Notes: generated from the letters alone by a model not told the origin. A stretch of 64,000 nt of DNA from Bacteroidota bacterium (GCA_023417935.1 JAEZDY010000023.1:62001-126000), one strand, 5' to 3'; shown: positions 41,071 to 50,769, numbered from the stretch's first letter. Translations and numbers: made by a program.

Positions 41071-43743
41071 TTAAAAACTAACTTCATTGGTGGTAAAGAT
41101 TGTGATTGACAATCTAACGCCTACTTGCTGGTATTCGAGGCCCTGAAACCCGGCAAATACGCCAAGGTTAAAAATAATTCCGCCTATGCCATAGCCCGGC
41201 TCAAAGTAATTCTTATGCTGTGGTGAATATAAATAGCTGAAGAAAAAGCTCTCATCCCAAAGCCTGTTTCTTAAAATAGGTAGTCGCTTTAGTATTATAA
41301 AGGGTGATTTATATTGCAAATGGCCCGCTGCGAAAAAGTCGTTGGTGCTAAACTCATAACTATTGAGCAGAAGGAAATAGGGAAAAAACTCTTTAATACC
41401 AGCAATAAGGGGTCGCTTGGCGAAATGCTGAAATTGTGGAAACCACATTGCTCTTGAGTTAACGAAATAACCTGCTTCAGCCCTGTAATTAAGCTTGTTA
41501 CTAACGCCTAAACGCTTCTGCTGATATACCACAGCTTTTATCAGGTCGTAGTCAGTATCAAATGTCCCGGTAGGTATTCCTTTTTTCCAAATAAGACTAT
41601 ATTCAGGGTAATCATTAAAACGCCTGTAAGTTTTTTTGACACCGTCTTTTATATAATAGAAAGGTGCCGGTTTATAACGTAGCGCTATCTGCATGGAAAG
41701 ATCTTGATGATCCACCATAGCAAATAACGGGTTGTCAGGTATGTTGGGTTCGTACTGCTTACTTTTCCTATAAAAAACCGAGTAATCAGTTACATTGCCA
41801 AGTGTTTTATTGTTGGAAAATGACACCTGAAACACTGATACTAATCCATGAACAGGCTCCATACTATACTTTAAATCGAGGTAGGAACTTTTGTAGAATT
41901 TAGCAGGATTCTCTCTGAAAACCAGGGCTTCAATGCTGCTTTCAAGTGGGTGAATGCCATCGGGGTTATAATCAACCGCTTGATTCCCAAGCCTGATTCC
42001 TGCCTGCATATTGAGTTGTTCCGACTTCCATAATAGAGGCATATCGCCATAAAGCGCATTTCTTCCAAATGCGTAACCCAGCATTGGATAAAATGAGAGT
42101 GATTGTGCATTTGGTAATCGCCGTATAAAAGAAATGCTATTTTGATATCTTAAGCCATCTACCAGGTTAAAACTGATGTTAACCGGATTAATTAATCCCC
42201 GATTGCGAAGTTCGGTAGTCGTATCATTAATAAAATAACCTCCAATGAATATTTTGCCAAGCCATTTAAAACCGGCTGAGTTCACGGAATCGGATTTACT
42301 TTTCTCTGGTTTAATAGTATCAGAAGCTCTTAAACTTGAAAGCTCATCGCCCGACAAGGGAATTGGCCTGATTGCATTCCAGTATGATGAATCCAGCTTC
42401 CTGGCATTACTATCAATAGTAGTCCGGTATGATTCAACATATTCATGGTTAAACCTTAAGGAATCCTTTATTCTCAACTCCTGCTGTTGCTGTTGAAGTC
42501 GGGCCAGACGATAAGATTCGGCTGTGCTTAATTCTTCCTTTTGTGATAGCTTATCAATGACCCTTTGTTTACTTGCAATTTTATCATCTATCTTCTTATG
42601 ATAAACTTTTTGACGGTCGGAGATGTCAGTTTTGGTTATTAAACCTATATCATTTACCTTATCTTGAATTTTGCTTTGCGCTTTAGACTTGAGTTTAGTG
42701 GTATTAACAACTAACTCTCTATATTGAATGGATGTATGATAGTCAAACGAACCACTATTTCCCAGAAGGTCCATCTCTACTTTCAGCCTGTTCGACACAG
42801 GTAACCATACTCCTTCCTTAACTTCATTGTAATTCTGTGAGAGTTGAAGCTTAACACCCATCTGTTCGTCCTTGAATACATTAAGGTTGCTCAAACACCA
42901 TAAACCATCTACTACATAGATGGTTCCCTGAATATACTGCGATCCTTTACCTTTTGGAATTACTGTAATCTTGTGAATTGCATAATCGCCATAAAGAGTT
43001 CGACCCTCATGCTTGAAACGGTAATGATTAAAGGCACCAGCCCTTAGAGGCGAGATAGCACTTCCGAAACCACGTGGCTGATATATATTACCTGAAATGA
43101 AGCCCATTGCACTGTTTGAACTGTTTTCACCAAAGTCAGGAAAATTGCTTTGGATCGATTTTACCCTTTGTGTCACTTTGTCAGGACCGGTAAAAGAAAT
43201 CTCATTAACTGATTCTTCAAGGTAAGTATCACCAGCCTTTATGTTGTACTCTTTAAGGTCATCCTTAGCAATCCACTTCACAAGTTTTGAAATACCAGTT
43301 ATGGTAAGGCTTCCTTTGATGTAGACATCAGCTTTATAGTGCTTAATTATGTTTGCAAACAGAGGTGCATTGGCAATTACCTGACGCATGACATTGTATG
43401 CAGGGTCTTCCTTGCTTCCCTTTATTTCAACACTGCTCAGGTCATAAATCATATCAGGAAGTATGATTGTTAGTGCCGGTGATCCTTTCTTGAGGTCGAT
43501 TTCCTTAACCACAGTTTGGTAGCCCATACTCTGGAAAACACAAACATAACTACCTGCACTAAGCTTAAGCTCAAACCGCCCCTCACTATTGGTTGCTGAG
43601 CCTAGTGAAAGTTCCCTTATATATACAGTTGAGTAAGGTATAGGCGTACCTCTGGAATCAACAATAATCCCTCGTAAAACCTGGCTATGCGAAGTGATAG
43701 CAATAAGAAAGAATAGCAGGAATAAAAGTGATGATCGTAACAT
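41071..43743 (-). CDS. DUF5686 outer-membrane protein with carboxypeptidase-like domain
   Basis: An 890-residue outer-membrane protein. The ATG at 43743 gives signal peptide MLRSSLLFLLFFLIAITS (cut near SHSQ); an upstream in-frame TTG at 43779 is rejected. Residues about 22-105 are a CarboxypepD-regulatory (CNA-B-like) domain (LRGIIVDSRGTPIPYSTVYI, GRFELKLSAGSYVCVFQSMG) of the kind that precedes TonB-dependent barrels. The rest is DUF5686 with GIFI-type strands; the C-terminal third is barrel-like (PVHGLVSVFQVSFSNN, RYKPAPFYYIKDG), ending in a strand FFFSYLYSPQHKNYFEPGYG and then VRLSITIFTTNE. A charged Gln-rich stretch (about 385-455) is predicted coiled coil. Function of DUF5686 is unknown; possible outer-membrane biogenesis. 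Confidence 0.8.
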   Translation of the reverse strand: MLRSSLLFLLFFLIAITSHSQVLRGIIVDSRGTPIPYSTVYIRELSLGSATNSEGRFELKLSAGSYVCVFQSMGYQTVVKEIDLKKGSPALTIILPDMIYDLSSVEIKGSKEDPAYNVMRQVIANAPLFANIIKHYKADVYIKGSLTITGISKLVKWIAKDDLKEYNIKAGDTYLEESVNEISFTGPDKVTQRVKSIQSNFPDFGENSSNSAMGFISGNIYQPRGFGSAISPLRAGAFNHYRFKHEGRTLYGDYAIHKITVIPKGKGSQYIQGTIYVVDGLWCLSNLNVFKDEQMGVKLQLSQNYNEVKEGVWLPVSNRLKVEMDLLGNSGSFDYHTSIQYRELVVNTTKLKSKAQSKIQDKVNDIGLITKTDISDRQKVYHKKIDDKIASKQRVIDKLSQKEELSTAESYRLARLQQQQQELRIKDSLRFNHEYVESYRTTIDSNARKLDSSYWNAIRPIPLSGDELSSLRASDTIKPEKSKSDSVNSAGFKWLGKIFIGGYFINDTTTELRNRGLINPVNISFNLVDGLRYQNSISFIRRLPNAQSLSFYPMLGYAFGRNALYGDMPLLWKSEQLNMQAGIRLGNQAVDYNPDGIHPLESSIEALVFRENPAKFYKSSYLDLKYSMEPVHGLVSVFQVSFSNNKTLGNVTDYSVFYRKSKQYEPNIPDNPLFAMVDHQDLSMQIALRYKPAPFYYIKDGVKKTYRRFNDYPEYSLIWKKGIPTGTFDTDYDLIKAVVYQQKRLGVSNKLNYRAEAGYFVNSRAMWFPQFQHFAKRPLIAGIKEFFPYFLLLNSYEFSTNDFFAAGHLQYKSPFIILKRLPILRNRLWDESFFFSYLYSPQHKNYFEPGYGIGGIIFNLGVFAGFQGLEYQQVGVRLSITIFTTNEVSF

Positions 43744-43912
43744 TAGTATTTTTGATGTGAATTTAGTCAAAAAAATCAATACCTAACTATAAAACAAGTA
43801 ATTACTAACATATGACCTTGATGAGCTAAATTATTCCACGGGATTCAATCGTATTGAAACTAATACAACAACATTTCAGAAGTTTCTTTTAGGTCATCAA
43901 TAGCCAAATAAC

Positions 43913-43944
43913 TTTGAAAACTCTGATTAAATTTCTTATCTTTG
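43913..43944 (+). promoter_or_regulatory. Consensus promoter of the GH144-like gene
   Basis: TTTG (43913-43916), 20-base spacer, TATCTTTG (43937-43944). The -33 copy is itself part of a TAACTTTG (43909-43916), so two promoters may overlap. It gives a leader of about 55 nt before the ATG at 44007. Confidence 0.65.
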
Positions 43945-44006
43945 AAAAAATAGCTGACGGAACATATCGTCGAATAAATCGTTTTCCTATAACAACATAT
44001 ATCAGA

Positions 44007-45356
44007 ATGAGAAAGCTTTCATTATTGATACTGTGCATCCTTCTTACATACGCAGGCCAGGCACAGAATAAACACCAATCTCCTGATCCTTACACAATAC
44101 CCGTTCATGGCATTATTCCGGGACTTTCGGATGAAGAAATCATGGATGTGGTTCAACGGCAGACCTTCAGATATTTTTGGGATTTCTCTCATCCTGTTAG
44201 TGGAATGGCCAGGGAAAGAAGCAATGTAGCATTTGATTATGGCGATGAGGTAGTAACTACAGGTGGAACCGGTTTTGGTGTTATGGCTACTGTTGTAGCA
44301 GTGCACAGAGGATGGATATCCAGGGATTCGGCGGCACATCATTTACTTAAGATGGTTAAGTTCCTTTCAAAAGCTGACGCTTATCATGGAGTATTTCCTC
44401 ATTGGATGAATGGAGCAACCGGGCAAACTATACCTTTTAGCAGAAAAGATGATGGGGCTGATCTGGTTGAAACATCATACCTCTTTCAGGGGCTCCTCAC
44501 GGTTAGGCAGTTCTTTAATCGCGACACCCCCGTTGAGTCAGAATTAAGAAGCAGAATAAATTGGTTATGGAACGATATTGAGTGGGACTGGTTCACCCGG
44601 GGTGGTGAAAAAGTATTATACTGGCATTGGAGTCCAGATAATGGCTGGGCAATGAACTTTCCTATAAGAGGATACAATGAATGTTTGATTACCTATGTGC
44701 TTGCTGCCAGTGCCGAAAGGCATCCGGTTGATGCTTCAGTTTATCATCATGGTTGGGCTAAAAGCAACTTTTTTAAAAATGGTAAGGAATTTTACCGACA
44801 CAGGTTGCCCCTTGGGTTTGATTACGGAGGCCCGCTCTTCTTTGCTCATTACTCCTTCCTTGGTCTTGATCCTTACGGTTTACAGGATACCTATGCAAAC
44901 TACTGGGAGCAAAATGTGAACCATACTCTCATAAACAGGGCATACTGCATTGACAATCCTAAAAAATTCACTGGTTATGGTAGGAGTACCTGGGGCCTCA
45001 CGGCAAGTGACAATCATGAAGGATACAGTGCTCATTCACCCGAAAACGACCTTGGAGTTATTTCACCAACAGCAGCGCTTTCATCATTTCCTTATACTCC
45101 AGACTATTCAATGCAAGCCCTGAGGAACTTCTATTATAATCTTGGCGAAAAAATATGGAGTGAATATGGATTTGTAGATGCTTTTAATGAAAGTAAAGGA
45201 TGGTATGCAAAATCACATTTGGCAATTGATCAAGGTCCAATCATTGTGATGATTGAGAACTATAGAAGCCGATTACTGTGGGACTTATTCATGAGTTGCG
45301 AAGAAGTTCAGAATGGCCTCAGGAAGCTTGACTTTACCAGTCCACACTTGAAATAA
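44007..45356 (+). CDS. Secreted glycoamylase-like (GH144-type) hydrolase
   Basis: A 449-residue protein with signal peptide (MRKLSLLILCILLTYAGQAQ) and the glycoamylase-like fold (PF10091). Markers are RQTFRYFWDF, TGGTGFGVMATVVAVHRGWI, GADLVETSYLFQGLLTVR with D152/E155, YNECLITYVLAASAERHP, GYSAHSPENDLGVISPTAA and DQGPIIVMIENYRS. This family includes GH144 endo-beta-1,2-glucanases. The start is the ATG at 44007, since an in-frame TTG upstream (43914) falls in the promoter. It likely cuts beta-1,2- or related glucans in the periplasm. It heads a same-strand run of a GH43-like and a GH3 gene, which is consistent with oligosaccharide degradation, though no SusC/SusD pair is adjacent. Confidence 0.82.
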   Translation: MRKLSLLILCILLTYAGQAQNKHQSPDPYTIPVHGIIPGLSDEEIMDVVQRQTFRYFWDFSHPVSGMARERSNVAFDYGDEVVTTGGTGFGVMATVVAVHRGWISRDSAAHHLLKMVKFLSKADAYHGVFPHWMNGATGQTIPFSRKDDGADLVETSYLFQGLLTVRQFFNRDTPVESELRSRINWLWNDIEWDWFTRGGEKVLYWHWSPDNGWAMNFPIRGYNECLITYVLAASAERHPVDASVYHHGWAKSNFFKNGKEFYRHRLPLGFDYGGPLFFAHYSFLGLDPYGLQDTYANYWEQNVNHTLINRAYCIDNPKKFTGYGRSTWGLTASDNHEGYSAHSPENDLGVISPTAALSSFPYTPDYSMQALRNFYYNLGEKIWSEYGFVDAFNESKGWYAKSHLAIDQGPIIVMIENYRSRLLWDLFMSCEEVQNGLRKLDFTSPHLK

Positions 45357-45420
45357 GATTTAGAGGTTTATAAGTGACTAAACTGGAATCATAATACGGC
45401 TCAAATAATAGAAAACATCG

Positions 45421-47160
45421 ATGAAATTACTCTATTTAGTGGTTATAGGATTATTCATATTCACAAATGTGAATGCCCAACAGTCTAAAACCTATTGCAA
45501 CCCGATGAACCTTGATTATGGCTATACACCTATACCTAATTTTTCAGCAGGTGGCAAGCACCGGGCAACTGCTGATCCGGTGATAACATTATTCAAGGGA
45601 ACTTATTATTTATTTTCAACAAACCAATGGGGGTATTGGTGGAGTGATGATCTGCAAAGCTGGACCTTTATCCATCGTAATTTCCTGAAACCATATCACA
45701 AAGTTTACGATGACTTATGCGCCCCGGCTGTTTGGGTGCAAGGTGACACGATGTTTGCTTTTGGTTCTACATACACTTCCTCCTTCCCTATTTGGATGAG
45801 TACTGATCCGAAATCAGGCATTTGGACAGAGGCAATCGACTCCTTACTTATTGGTGGCTGGGATCCTGCTTTCTTTCTCGATGATGATGGGAAACTATAC
45901 ATGTACAATGGTAGCAGCAATATGTTTCCTTTATATGGCATAAGAATTAACAGGACCACTTTTGAGCCCTTTGGCACTCGCAAAGAAATGCTATTATTAA
46001 ATGAAGAACGGTATGGTTGGCACCGGTTTGGGGAGCATATGGATAACACTTTTCTCGATCCCTTTATTGAAGGTGCATGGATGAATAAGCACAACGGCAA
46101 ATACTATCTGCAATACGGGGCACCTGGTACAGAATTCAGCGGATATGCAGATGGTGTCGCTATTTCTGACAATCCACTCGGACCATTCAAACATGAGTCT
46201 ATGCCTTTTGCATATAAACCTGGAGGATTCGCAAGAGGTGCAGGCCATGGATCTACTTTTCAGGATATATATGGCAATTACTGGCATGTGAGTACTATGG
46301 CTATCTCAGTAAAAAACAACTTTGAACGCCGCAATGGATTGTGGCCTGCAGGTTTTGACGGAGATGGAGTGCTATATTGCAACACAACATTTGGTGATTA
46401 TCCTCATCATATTGCAACGGACAAAGCTGATCATCTTCAGAGCAGATTTACAGGTTGGATGTTATTGAATTATAACAAGCCCATTACCGTTTCTTCAACA
46501 TTCGGAGGATATCATCCAAATTACGCGGTGGATGAGAAGATTCAAACCTATTGGAGTGCAGAATCAGGCAATAAAGGGGAATGGATTACAACTGATCTTG
46601 GCAATGTTTCAACTATCAGGGCTGTACAAATCAATTATGCCGATCAGGATGTTGAATTTCTAGGTAAGTCGATGGGTGTATTTCACCAGTACAAATTATT
46701 TCATTCAATCGATGGCAAAAAATGGAAGATACTGGTCGATAAAAGTGAGAACAAAACTGATGTACCTCATGATTATATTGAATTACCTCAGTCCGTTGAA
46801 GCACGATTTATTAAATTAGAGAACATTGCAATGCCTACAGGTAAATTTGCAATAAGTGGCTTAAGGGTATTTGGCAACGGACATGGAAGTTTACCTGATA
46901 CCGTAACAAATTTTATTGTGCTAAGGACTGAAAATGACAAGCGCAGTGCCTGGATAAAATGGAGACAAGTTGATAACGCCGTAGGCTATAATATTTACAT
47001 GGGCATTCATCCTGATAAACTTTACAATAACATATTGGTTTATGGTGCTAACGAATATTGGCTAAAAACTATGGATAAAGAAAAGCCTTATTATTTTTGC
47101 ATCGAATCTTTTAATGAAAATGGCATTTCAAATAAAAGTGCAGTGATTAAAGTTAATTGA
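45421..47160 (+). CDS. GH43-like glycosidase with discoidin and FN3 domains
   Basis: A 579-residue secreted protein (signal peptide cut near VNAQ). The five-bladed propeller of family GH43 covers about residues 25-335: base D52 (ATADPVITLFKGTYYLF), D148 (GGWDPAFFLDDDGKLYMYNG) and acid E217 (PFIEGAWMNKHNGKYYL), the canonical triad arrangement. Residues about 350-485 form an F5/8-type C (discoidin) carbohydrate-binding domain (HPNYAVDEKIQTYWSAESGN, LGNVSTIRAVQINY). About 490-579 is an FN3-like end. Substrate (arabinan, xylan or glucan-type) is not determinable. It lies 64 bp after the GH144-like gene and 72 bp before the GH3 gene, same strand, possibly one operon. Confidence 0.85.
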   Translation: MKLLYLVVIGLFIFTNVNAQQSKTYCNPMNLDYGYTPIPNFSAGGKHRATADPVITLFKGTYYLFSTNQWGYWWSDDLQSWTFIHRNFLKPYHKVYDDLCAPAVWVQGDTMFAFGSTYTSSFPIWMSTDPKSGIWTEAIDSLLIGGWDPAFFLDDDGKLYMYNGSSNMFPLYGIRINRTTFEPFGTRKEMLLLNEERYGWHRFGEHMDNTFLDPFIEGAWMNKHNGKYYLQYGAPGTEFSGYADGVAISDNPLGPFKHESMPFAYKPGGFARGAGHGSTFQDIYGNYWHVSTMAISVKNNFERRNGLWPAGFDGDGVLYCNTTFGDYPHHIATDKADHLQSRFTGWMLLNYNKPITVSSTFGGYHPNYAVDEKIQTYWSAESGNKGEWITTDLGNVSTIRAVQINYADQDVEFLGKSMGVFHQYKLFHSIDGKKWKILVDKSENKTDVPHDYIELPQSVEARFIKLENIAMPTGKFAISGLRVFGNGHGSLPDTVTNFIVLRTENDKRSAWIKWRQVDNAVGYNIYMGIHPDKLYNNILVYGANEYWLKTMDKEKPYYFCIESFNENGISNKSAVIKVN

Positions 47161-47232
47161 AAAAGTCAAAATAACAACCTTATCTTCAGTACAATGATAA
47201 AAAGAATCAGTTTGATAATTAACCAAATTAAC

Positions 47233-49512
47233 ATGAAGAAACTTTCATTGGTTGCAGCATTATTTGTGGCATCCTTAAATGTATTTGCACAGCAGCAAAA
47301 CGACAAGAAGATGGATGATTTCATAAATGAACTCATGTCAAAGATGACATTGGAAGAGAAGATTGGCCAGCTGAACCTACCTGGTTCGGGCGACATAGTT
47401 ACCGGCCAGGCAGCCAATTCAGATATTGGTAAGAAAATAAAGGAAGGAAGTGTTGGTGGGTTATTCAATATTAAGGGAGTTGAGAAGATTAGAGCAGTAC
47501 AAAAGGTAGCAGTTGAGGAAAGCAGACTTAAAATACCGCTAATATTTGGCATGGATGTTATACATGGTTACCAAACTGTATTTCCAATACCATTGGGACT
47601 AGCAAGCACATGGGACAGATCCTTAATAGAACAAAGCGCCAGAGTTGCAGCCCAGGAAGCAAGTGCTGATGGAATATGCTGGACCTTTTCCCCCATGGCC
47701 GATTTAAGCAGAGATCCCCGTTGGGGACGCATTGCTGAAGGTCACGGTGAAGATCCATATCTGGGATACGAAATGGCTGCTGCCATGGTGCGGGGCTACC
47801 AGGGAAATGATCTTTCTGCTAATAATACAATTATGGCCTGTGTAAAGCATTTTGCATTGTATGGAGCATCAGAAGCCGGGCGGGATTATAATACTGTTGA
47901 TATGAGCCGATTGAGAATGTATAACGAGTATTTTGCTCCTTACAAAGGTGCTATTGATGCCGGTGCAGGCAGTGTTATGGCTTCATTTAATGAGGTTGAC
48001 GGAATTCCTGCAACAGCTAACAAATGGTTAATGACTGAAGTACTACGCAATCAATGGGGCTTTAATGGCTTTATTGTAACTGACTACACAGGCATAAATG
48101 AAATGATCGACCACGGTATAGGGGGTCTTAAAGAAGTATCAGCATTGGCATTGCAGGCTGGTATTGATATGGATATGGTTGGTGAGGGTTTTCTTACCAC
48201 TCTTAAATCATCACTTTCGGAAGGTAAAATTACAGAGAAACAAATTGATCAGGCTTGTCGCAGGGTTCTTGAAGCAAAATACAAACTCGGTTTATTTGAA
48301 GATCCTTATAAGTATGCTGATCCCCAAAGATCAGCCAGGGAAGTTTATACTGAAGAAAACAGGAAAATTGCCCGTAATATTGCTGCCAGGAGTTTTGTAT
48401 TGCTCAAGAATGAAGGCAAAGTACTGCCCATTAGGAAGACGAATTCAATAGCATTGGTTGGACCTCTGGCTAATGCCAAAGAAAATATGGCAGGAACCTG
48501 GAGTGTTGCAGCTGATTTCTCGAAAGGAATTTCGGTTATGCAAGGACTTCAGGAATTAATGGGCCAAAATGGTTCGATTCATTATGCCAAAGGTTCAAAT
48601 GTATACAGTGATTCAGCTCTCGAAGCCAGGGTAAGTGTCTTTGGTAAGAATACTGGTTGGGACAAACGGCCGGAAAAAGAATTAATAGATGAAGCGTTGG
48701 TTGCTGCAGGTAAAGCAGAAGTTATTGTCGCTGTTATGGGAGAAGCCGCAGAAATGAGTGGTGAATCATCAAGCCGAACAGATATTGAACTACCTGCAAA
48801 CCAAAGAAGGCTATTAGAAGCTTTGCTAAAGACAGGAAAACCTGTGGTATTGGTAGTTTTTACCGGTCGGCCATTGGTATTGAAATGGGAACATGATAAT
48901 ATTCCTGCAATTCTTAATGTATGGTTTGGTGGAAGCGAAGCGGGTTATGCCGTAGCTGATGTTTTGTTTGGGGATGTTGTCCCTTCAGGAAAAATAACAG
49001 CTTCCTTTCCACAGCATGTTGGTCAGATCCCTATCTATTATAATCACAAGAACACAGGAAGACCATTACCAGAAGGGCAATGGTTTCAAAAGTTCCGCTC
49101 AAATTACCTCGATGTTTCAAATGAACCTTTGTATCCATTTGGATATGGATTAAGCTACACCAATTTCAGGTATGGACAACCAACTTTAAGCAGGAATACG
49201 ATGAGTGCAGGGGAAGAAATTGAAGTGAAATTCAGCATTACTAATACTGGCGACTATGATGCTGAAGAGGTAGTTCAATTGTATATACGTGATTTGGTTG
49301 GGAGCATTACACGTCCGGTTAAAGAATTAAAAGATTTCAAAAAGATCATGCTCAGGAAAGGGGAATCAAGCCAGGTAAGTTTCACAATTGACATTGAAGA
49401 TCTCAAATTTTATAATAGCGATCTTAAATTTGTAGCAGAACCGGGTGAATTTAAGGTATATGTGGGTGGTAACTCACGCGATGTAAAAGAAGCAATCTTT
49501 GCATTAAATTAA
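47233..49512 (+). CDS. bglX: GH3 beta-glucosidase
   Basis: A 759-residue periplasmic beta-glucosidase. The ATG at 47233 gives signal peptide MKKLSLVAALFVASLNVFAQ; an upstream in-frame ATG (47194) would add 13 residues. Domain 1 (TIM barrel) includes DPRWGRIAEGHGEDPYLG, VKHFALYG (KHF about 205-207) and the nucleophile D284 in FIVTDYTGINEM. Domain 2 contains SSRTDIELPANQ with the likely acid/base Glu (MSGESSSRTD), and an FN3-like end (YPFGYGLSYTNF, VVQLYIRDLVGSITRPVKEL). It would hydrolyse the oligosaccharides released by the preceding endo-acting enzyme. BglX is used for the general type. Confidence 0.93.
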   Translation: MKKLSLVAALFVASLNVFAQQQNDKKMDDFINELMSKMTLEEKIGQLNLPGSGDIVTGQAANSDIGKKIKEGSVGGLFNIKGVEKIRAVQKVAVEESRLKIPLIFGMDVIHGYQTVFPIPLGLASTWDRSLIEQSARVAAQEASADGICWTFSPMADLSRDPRWGRIAEGHGEDPYLGYEMAAAMVRGYQGNDLSANNTIMACVKHFALYGASEAGRDYNTVDMSRLRMYNEYFAPYKGAIDAGAGSVMASFNEVDGIPATANKWLMTEVLRNQWGFNGFIVTDYTGINEMIDHGIGGLKEVSALALQAGIDMDMVGEGFLTTLKSSLSEGKITEKQIDQACRRVLEAKYKLGLFEDPYKYADPQRSAREVYTEENRKIARNIAARSFVLLKNEGKVLPIRKTNSIALVGPLANAKENMAGTWSVAADFSKGISVMQGLQELMGQNGSIHYAKGSNVYSDSALEARVSVFGKNTGWDKRPEKELIDEALVAAGKAEVIVAVMGEAAEMSGESSSRTDIELPANQRRLLEALLKTGKPVVLVVFTGRPLVLKWEHDNIPAILNVWFGGSEAGYAVADVLFGDVVPSGKITASFPQHVGQIPIYYNHKNTGRPLPEGQWFQKFRSNYLDVSNEPLYPFGYGLSYTNFRYGQPTLSRNTMSAGEEIEVKFSITNTGDYDAEEVVQLYIRDLVGSITRPVKELKDFKKIMLRKGESSQVSFTIDIEDLKFYNSDLKFVAEPGEFKVYVGGNSRDVKEAIFALN

Positions 49513-49679
49513 ATTTAGGCCTTATTAGTGTTCATCGAAAAAGTTGCATAATTTTTGTGCATTAATTCTTGATTCCAAACCTCTGAAAAAGACTTTGCAC
49601 AGACCTTGGTATTAGAATATAGCATAGAAATTAGGATTATTTAAACAAAGGGGTCTGAACTTTTAAAATGACTAAATAA

Positions 49680-50336
49680 ATGAAAAGATATTTGTTAATT
49701 GCGATTGCAGGATTCATTGCACTTACTATGCAAGCCCAGGAAGTAACAAAGAGTCTTCCTCATGCGCAGATTACACAAGGGAGTCTATTTACAGATGCAG
49801 GATTGCCTACCCCGTTTTCAACAATACGATTTAATATGGTAACGGGCATGAGCTTTGGGACTTTTGGGCAGGGCAATTTTTTACAATCATTCATTAATCC
49901 TGCCTTCTCAATGCCTTTGAATAAAAAATTATCTGTTTCTGCCGGAATATTATACTCAAACACACTATTGAACAACACACCACTAATTGGTATTTCTGGT
50001 GAAATAATGGAACACTCAGGTACATTAAATACATTAACATTTCATTCCTCAGGCAGTTATATGGTAAATGACAAACTTACTGTTTCAGGTGCTGTTTATA
50101 AAACTGTGAACCCTGCACTCAACAGCCGACTCAACCCTAACGCAATTAACTTGGAGGCTCAGGGAGTAGCCGTCGGTATAGGATATCAACTGAATGAGAG
50201 CCTTCACATTGGTGCATCAATAAGAATGCAACAGGGCGGCTCCAGCTACCAAAACTACTCATCACCTTTCAGGCATTCATTCAATACTGACCCACTCTTA
50301 CCTTTCAATTCCTTTAGGACCCCCGGGGTATTTTAG
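49680..50336 (+). CDS. Secreted or outer-membrane protein of unknown function
   Basis: A 218-residue protein with signal peptide ending TMQAQ. It shows alternating, aromatic/Gly-containing segments (FNMVTGMSFGTFGQGNFLQSF, LNKKLSVSAGILYSNTLL, GVAVGIGYQLNESLHIGASI), as in small outer-membrane barrels. I do not recognise the family. A 58-residue membrane protein gene follows 25 bp downstream and a strong hairpin ends the unit, so the two are probably one transcript. Confidence 0.6.
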   Translation: MKRYLLIAIAGFIALTMQAQEVTKSLPHAQITQGSLFTDAGLPTPFSTIRFNMVTGMSFGTFGQGNFLQSFINPAFSMPLNKKLSVSAGILYSNTLLNNTPLIGISGEIMEHSGTLNTLTFHSSGSYMVNDKLTVSGAVYKTVNPALNSRLNPNAINLEAQGVAVGIGYQLNESLHIGASIRMQQGGSSYQNYSSPFRHSFNTDPLLPFNSFRTPGVF

Positions 50337-50361
50337 GTGATCAACCACTTATAAAAATATC

Positions 50362-50538
50362 ATGAAATCCAACAAACCTATACTGTTTGCAATTCTCTTC
50401 TTGAATATAATTGTACTATCAGGTCAATTATTCCCGGCATATGCTCCGCCTTTTGCAAGAACTGTTAATATAATTTTCCTTGTAGCAACAATGGCTTATT
50501 TAATTGTTGCATTGGTATCAAAAAAAACTGCCCCATGA
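50362..50538 (+). CDS. Small two-helix membrane protein
   Basis: A 58-residue protein (ATG at 50362) with two probable membrane helices, about residues 7-20 (ILFAILFLNIIVLS) and 36-53 (NIIFLVATMAYLIVALVS). No family recognised. Its last codons (KKTAP, TGA) form the left arm and part of the loop of the terminator, so the stop codon lies in the hairpin loop. It is 25 bp after the preceding outer-membrane protein gene. The size and clean start support a real gene, but there is no independent evidence. Confidence 0.5.
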   Translation: MKSNKPILFAILFLNIIVLSGQLFPAYAPPFARTVNIIFLVATMAYLIVALVSKKTAP

Positions 50539-50555
50539 CCAGTGGGGCAGTTTTT
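50523..50555 (+). terminator. Strong terminator overlapping the small membrane protein gene
   Basis: AAAAACTGCCCC (50523-50534) and GGGGCAGTTTTT (50544-50555) pair perfectly around a 9-base loop that contains the TGA stop codon; the right arm supplies the T-run. Confidence 0.85.
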
Positions 50556-50574
50556 CAATTAACCAACATTACTA

Positions 50575-50769
50575 TTAATTAAGCAAGATTATGTGAGCTT
50601 TACCTGTTAGTTTAACGGTTAATACTGACAGTGCTCTTGAGTAGTTTAACAAATTCCTGATTACTGAGTCACTAGGATTTTCTTTCATTTCGTTTTCACA
50701 AAATTCATCATGTTCCTTTGAAGAGTTTTTCTCAGAATCGAATTTTAAGTGTGTAAAATTTTTTGTCAT
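50575..50769 (-). CDS. Small conserved protein of unknown function
   Basis: A 64-residue protein with no signal or membrane helix. The C-terminal half, PSDSVIRNLLNYSRALSV followed by KLTGKAHIILLN, is like a small Bacteroidota family I have seen in hypothetical proteins (recollection). The N-terminal half is charged and low complexity. It lies downstream of the ECF sigma gene on the same strand (200-bp gap). A stable hairpin ends exactly at its start codon. The function is unknown; a link to the sigma factor is only positional. Confidence 0.6.
   Translation of the reverse strand: MTKNFTHLKFDSEKNSSKEHDEFCENEMKENPSDSVIRNLLNYSRALSVLTVKLTGKAHIILLN

Noticed and set aside
49680..50336. SusC/SusD-type transport pair for the glycosidase cluster
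   Set aside because: The following proteins are too short and lack TonB-box, plug or SusD TPR features.
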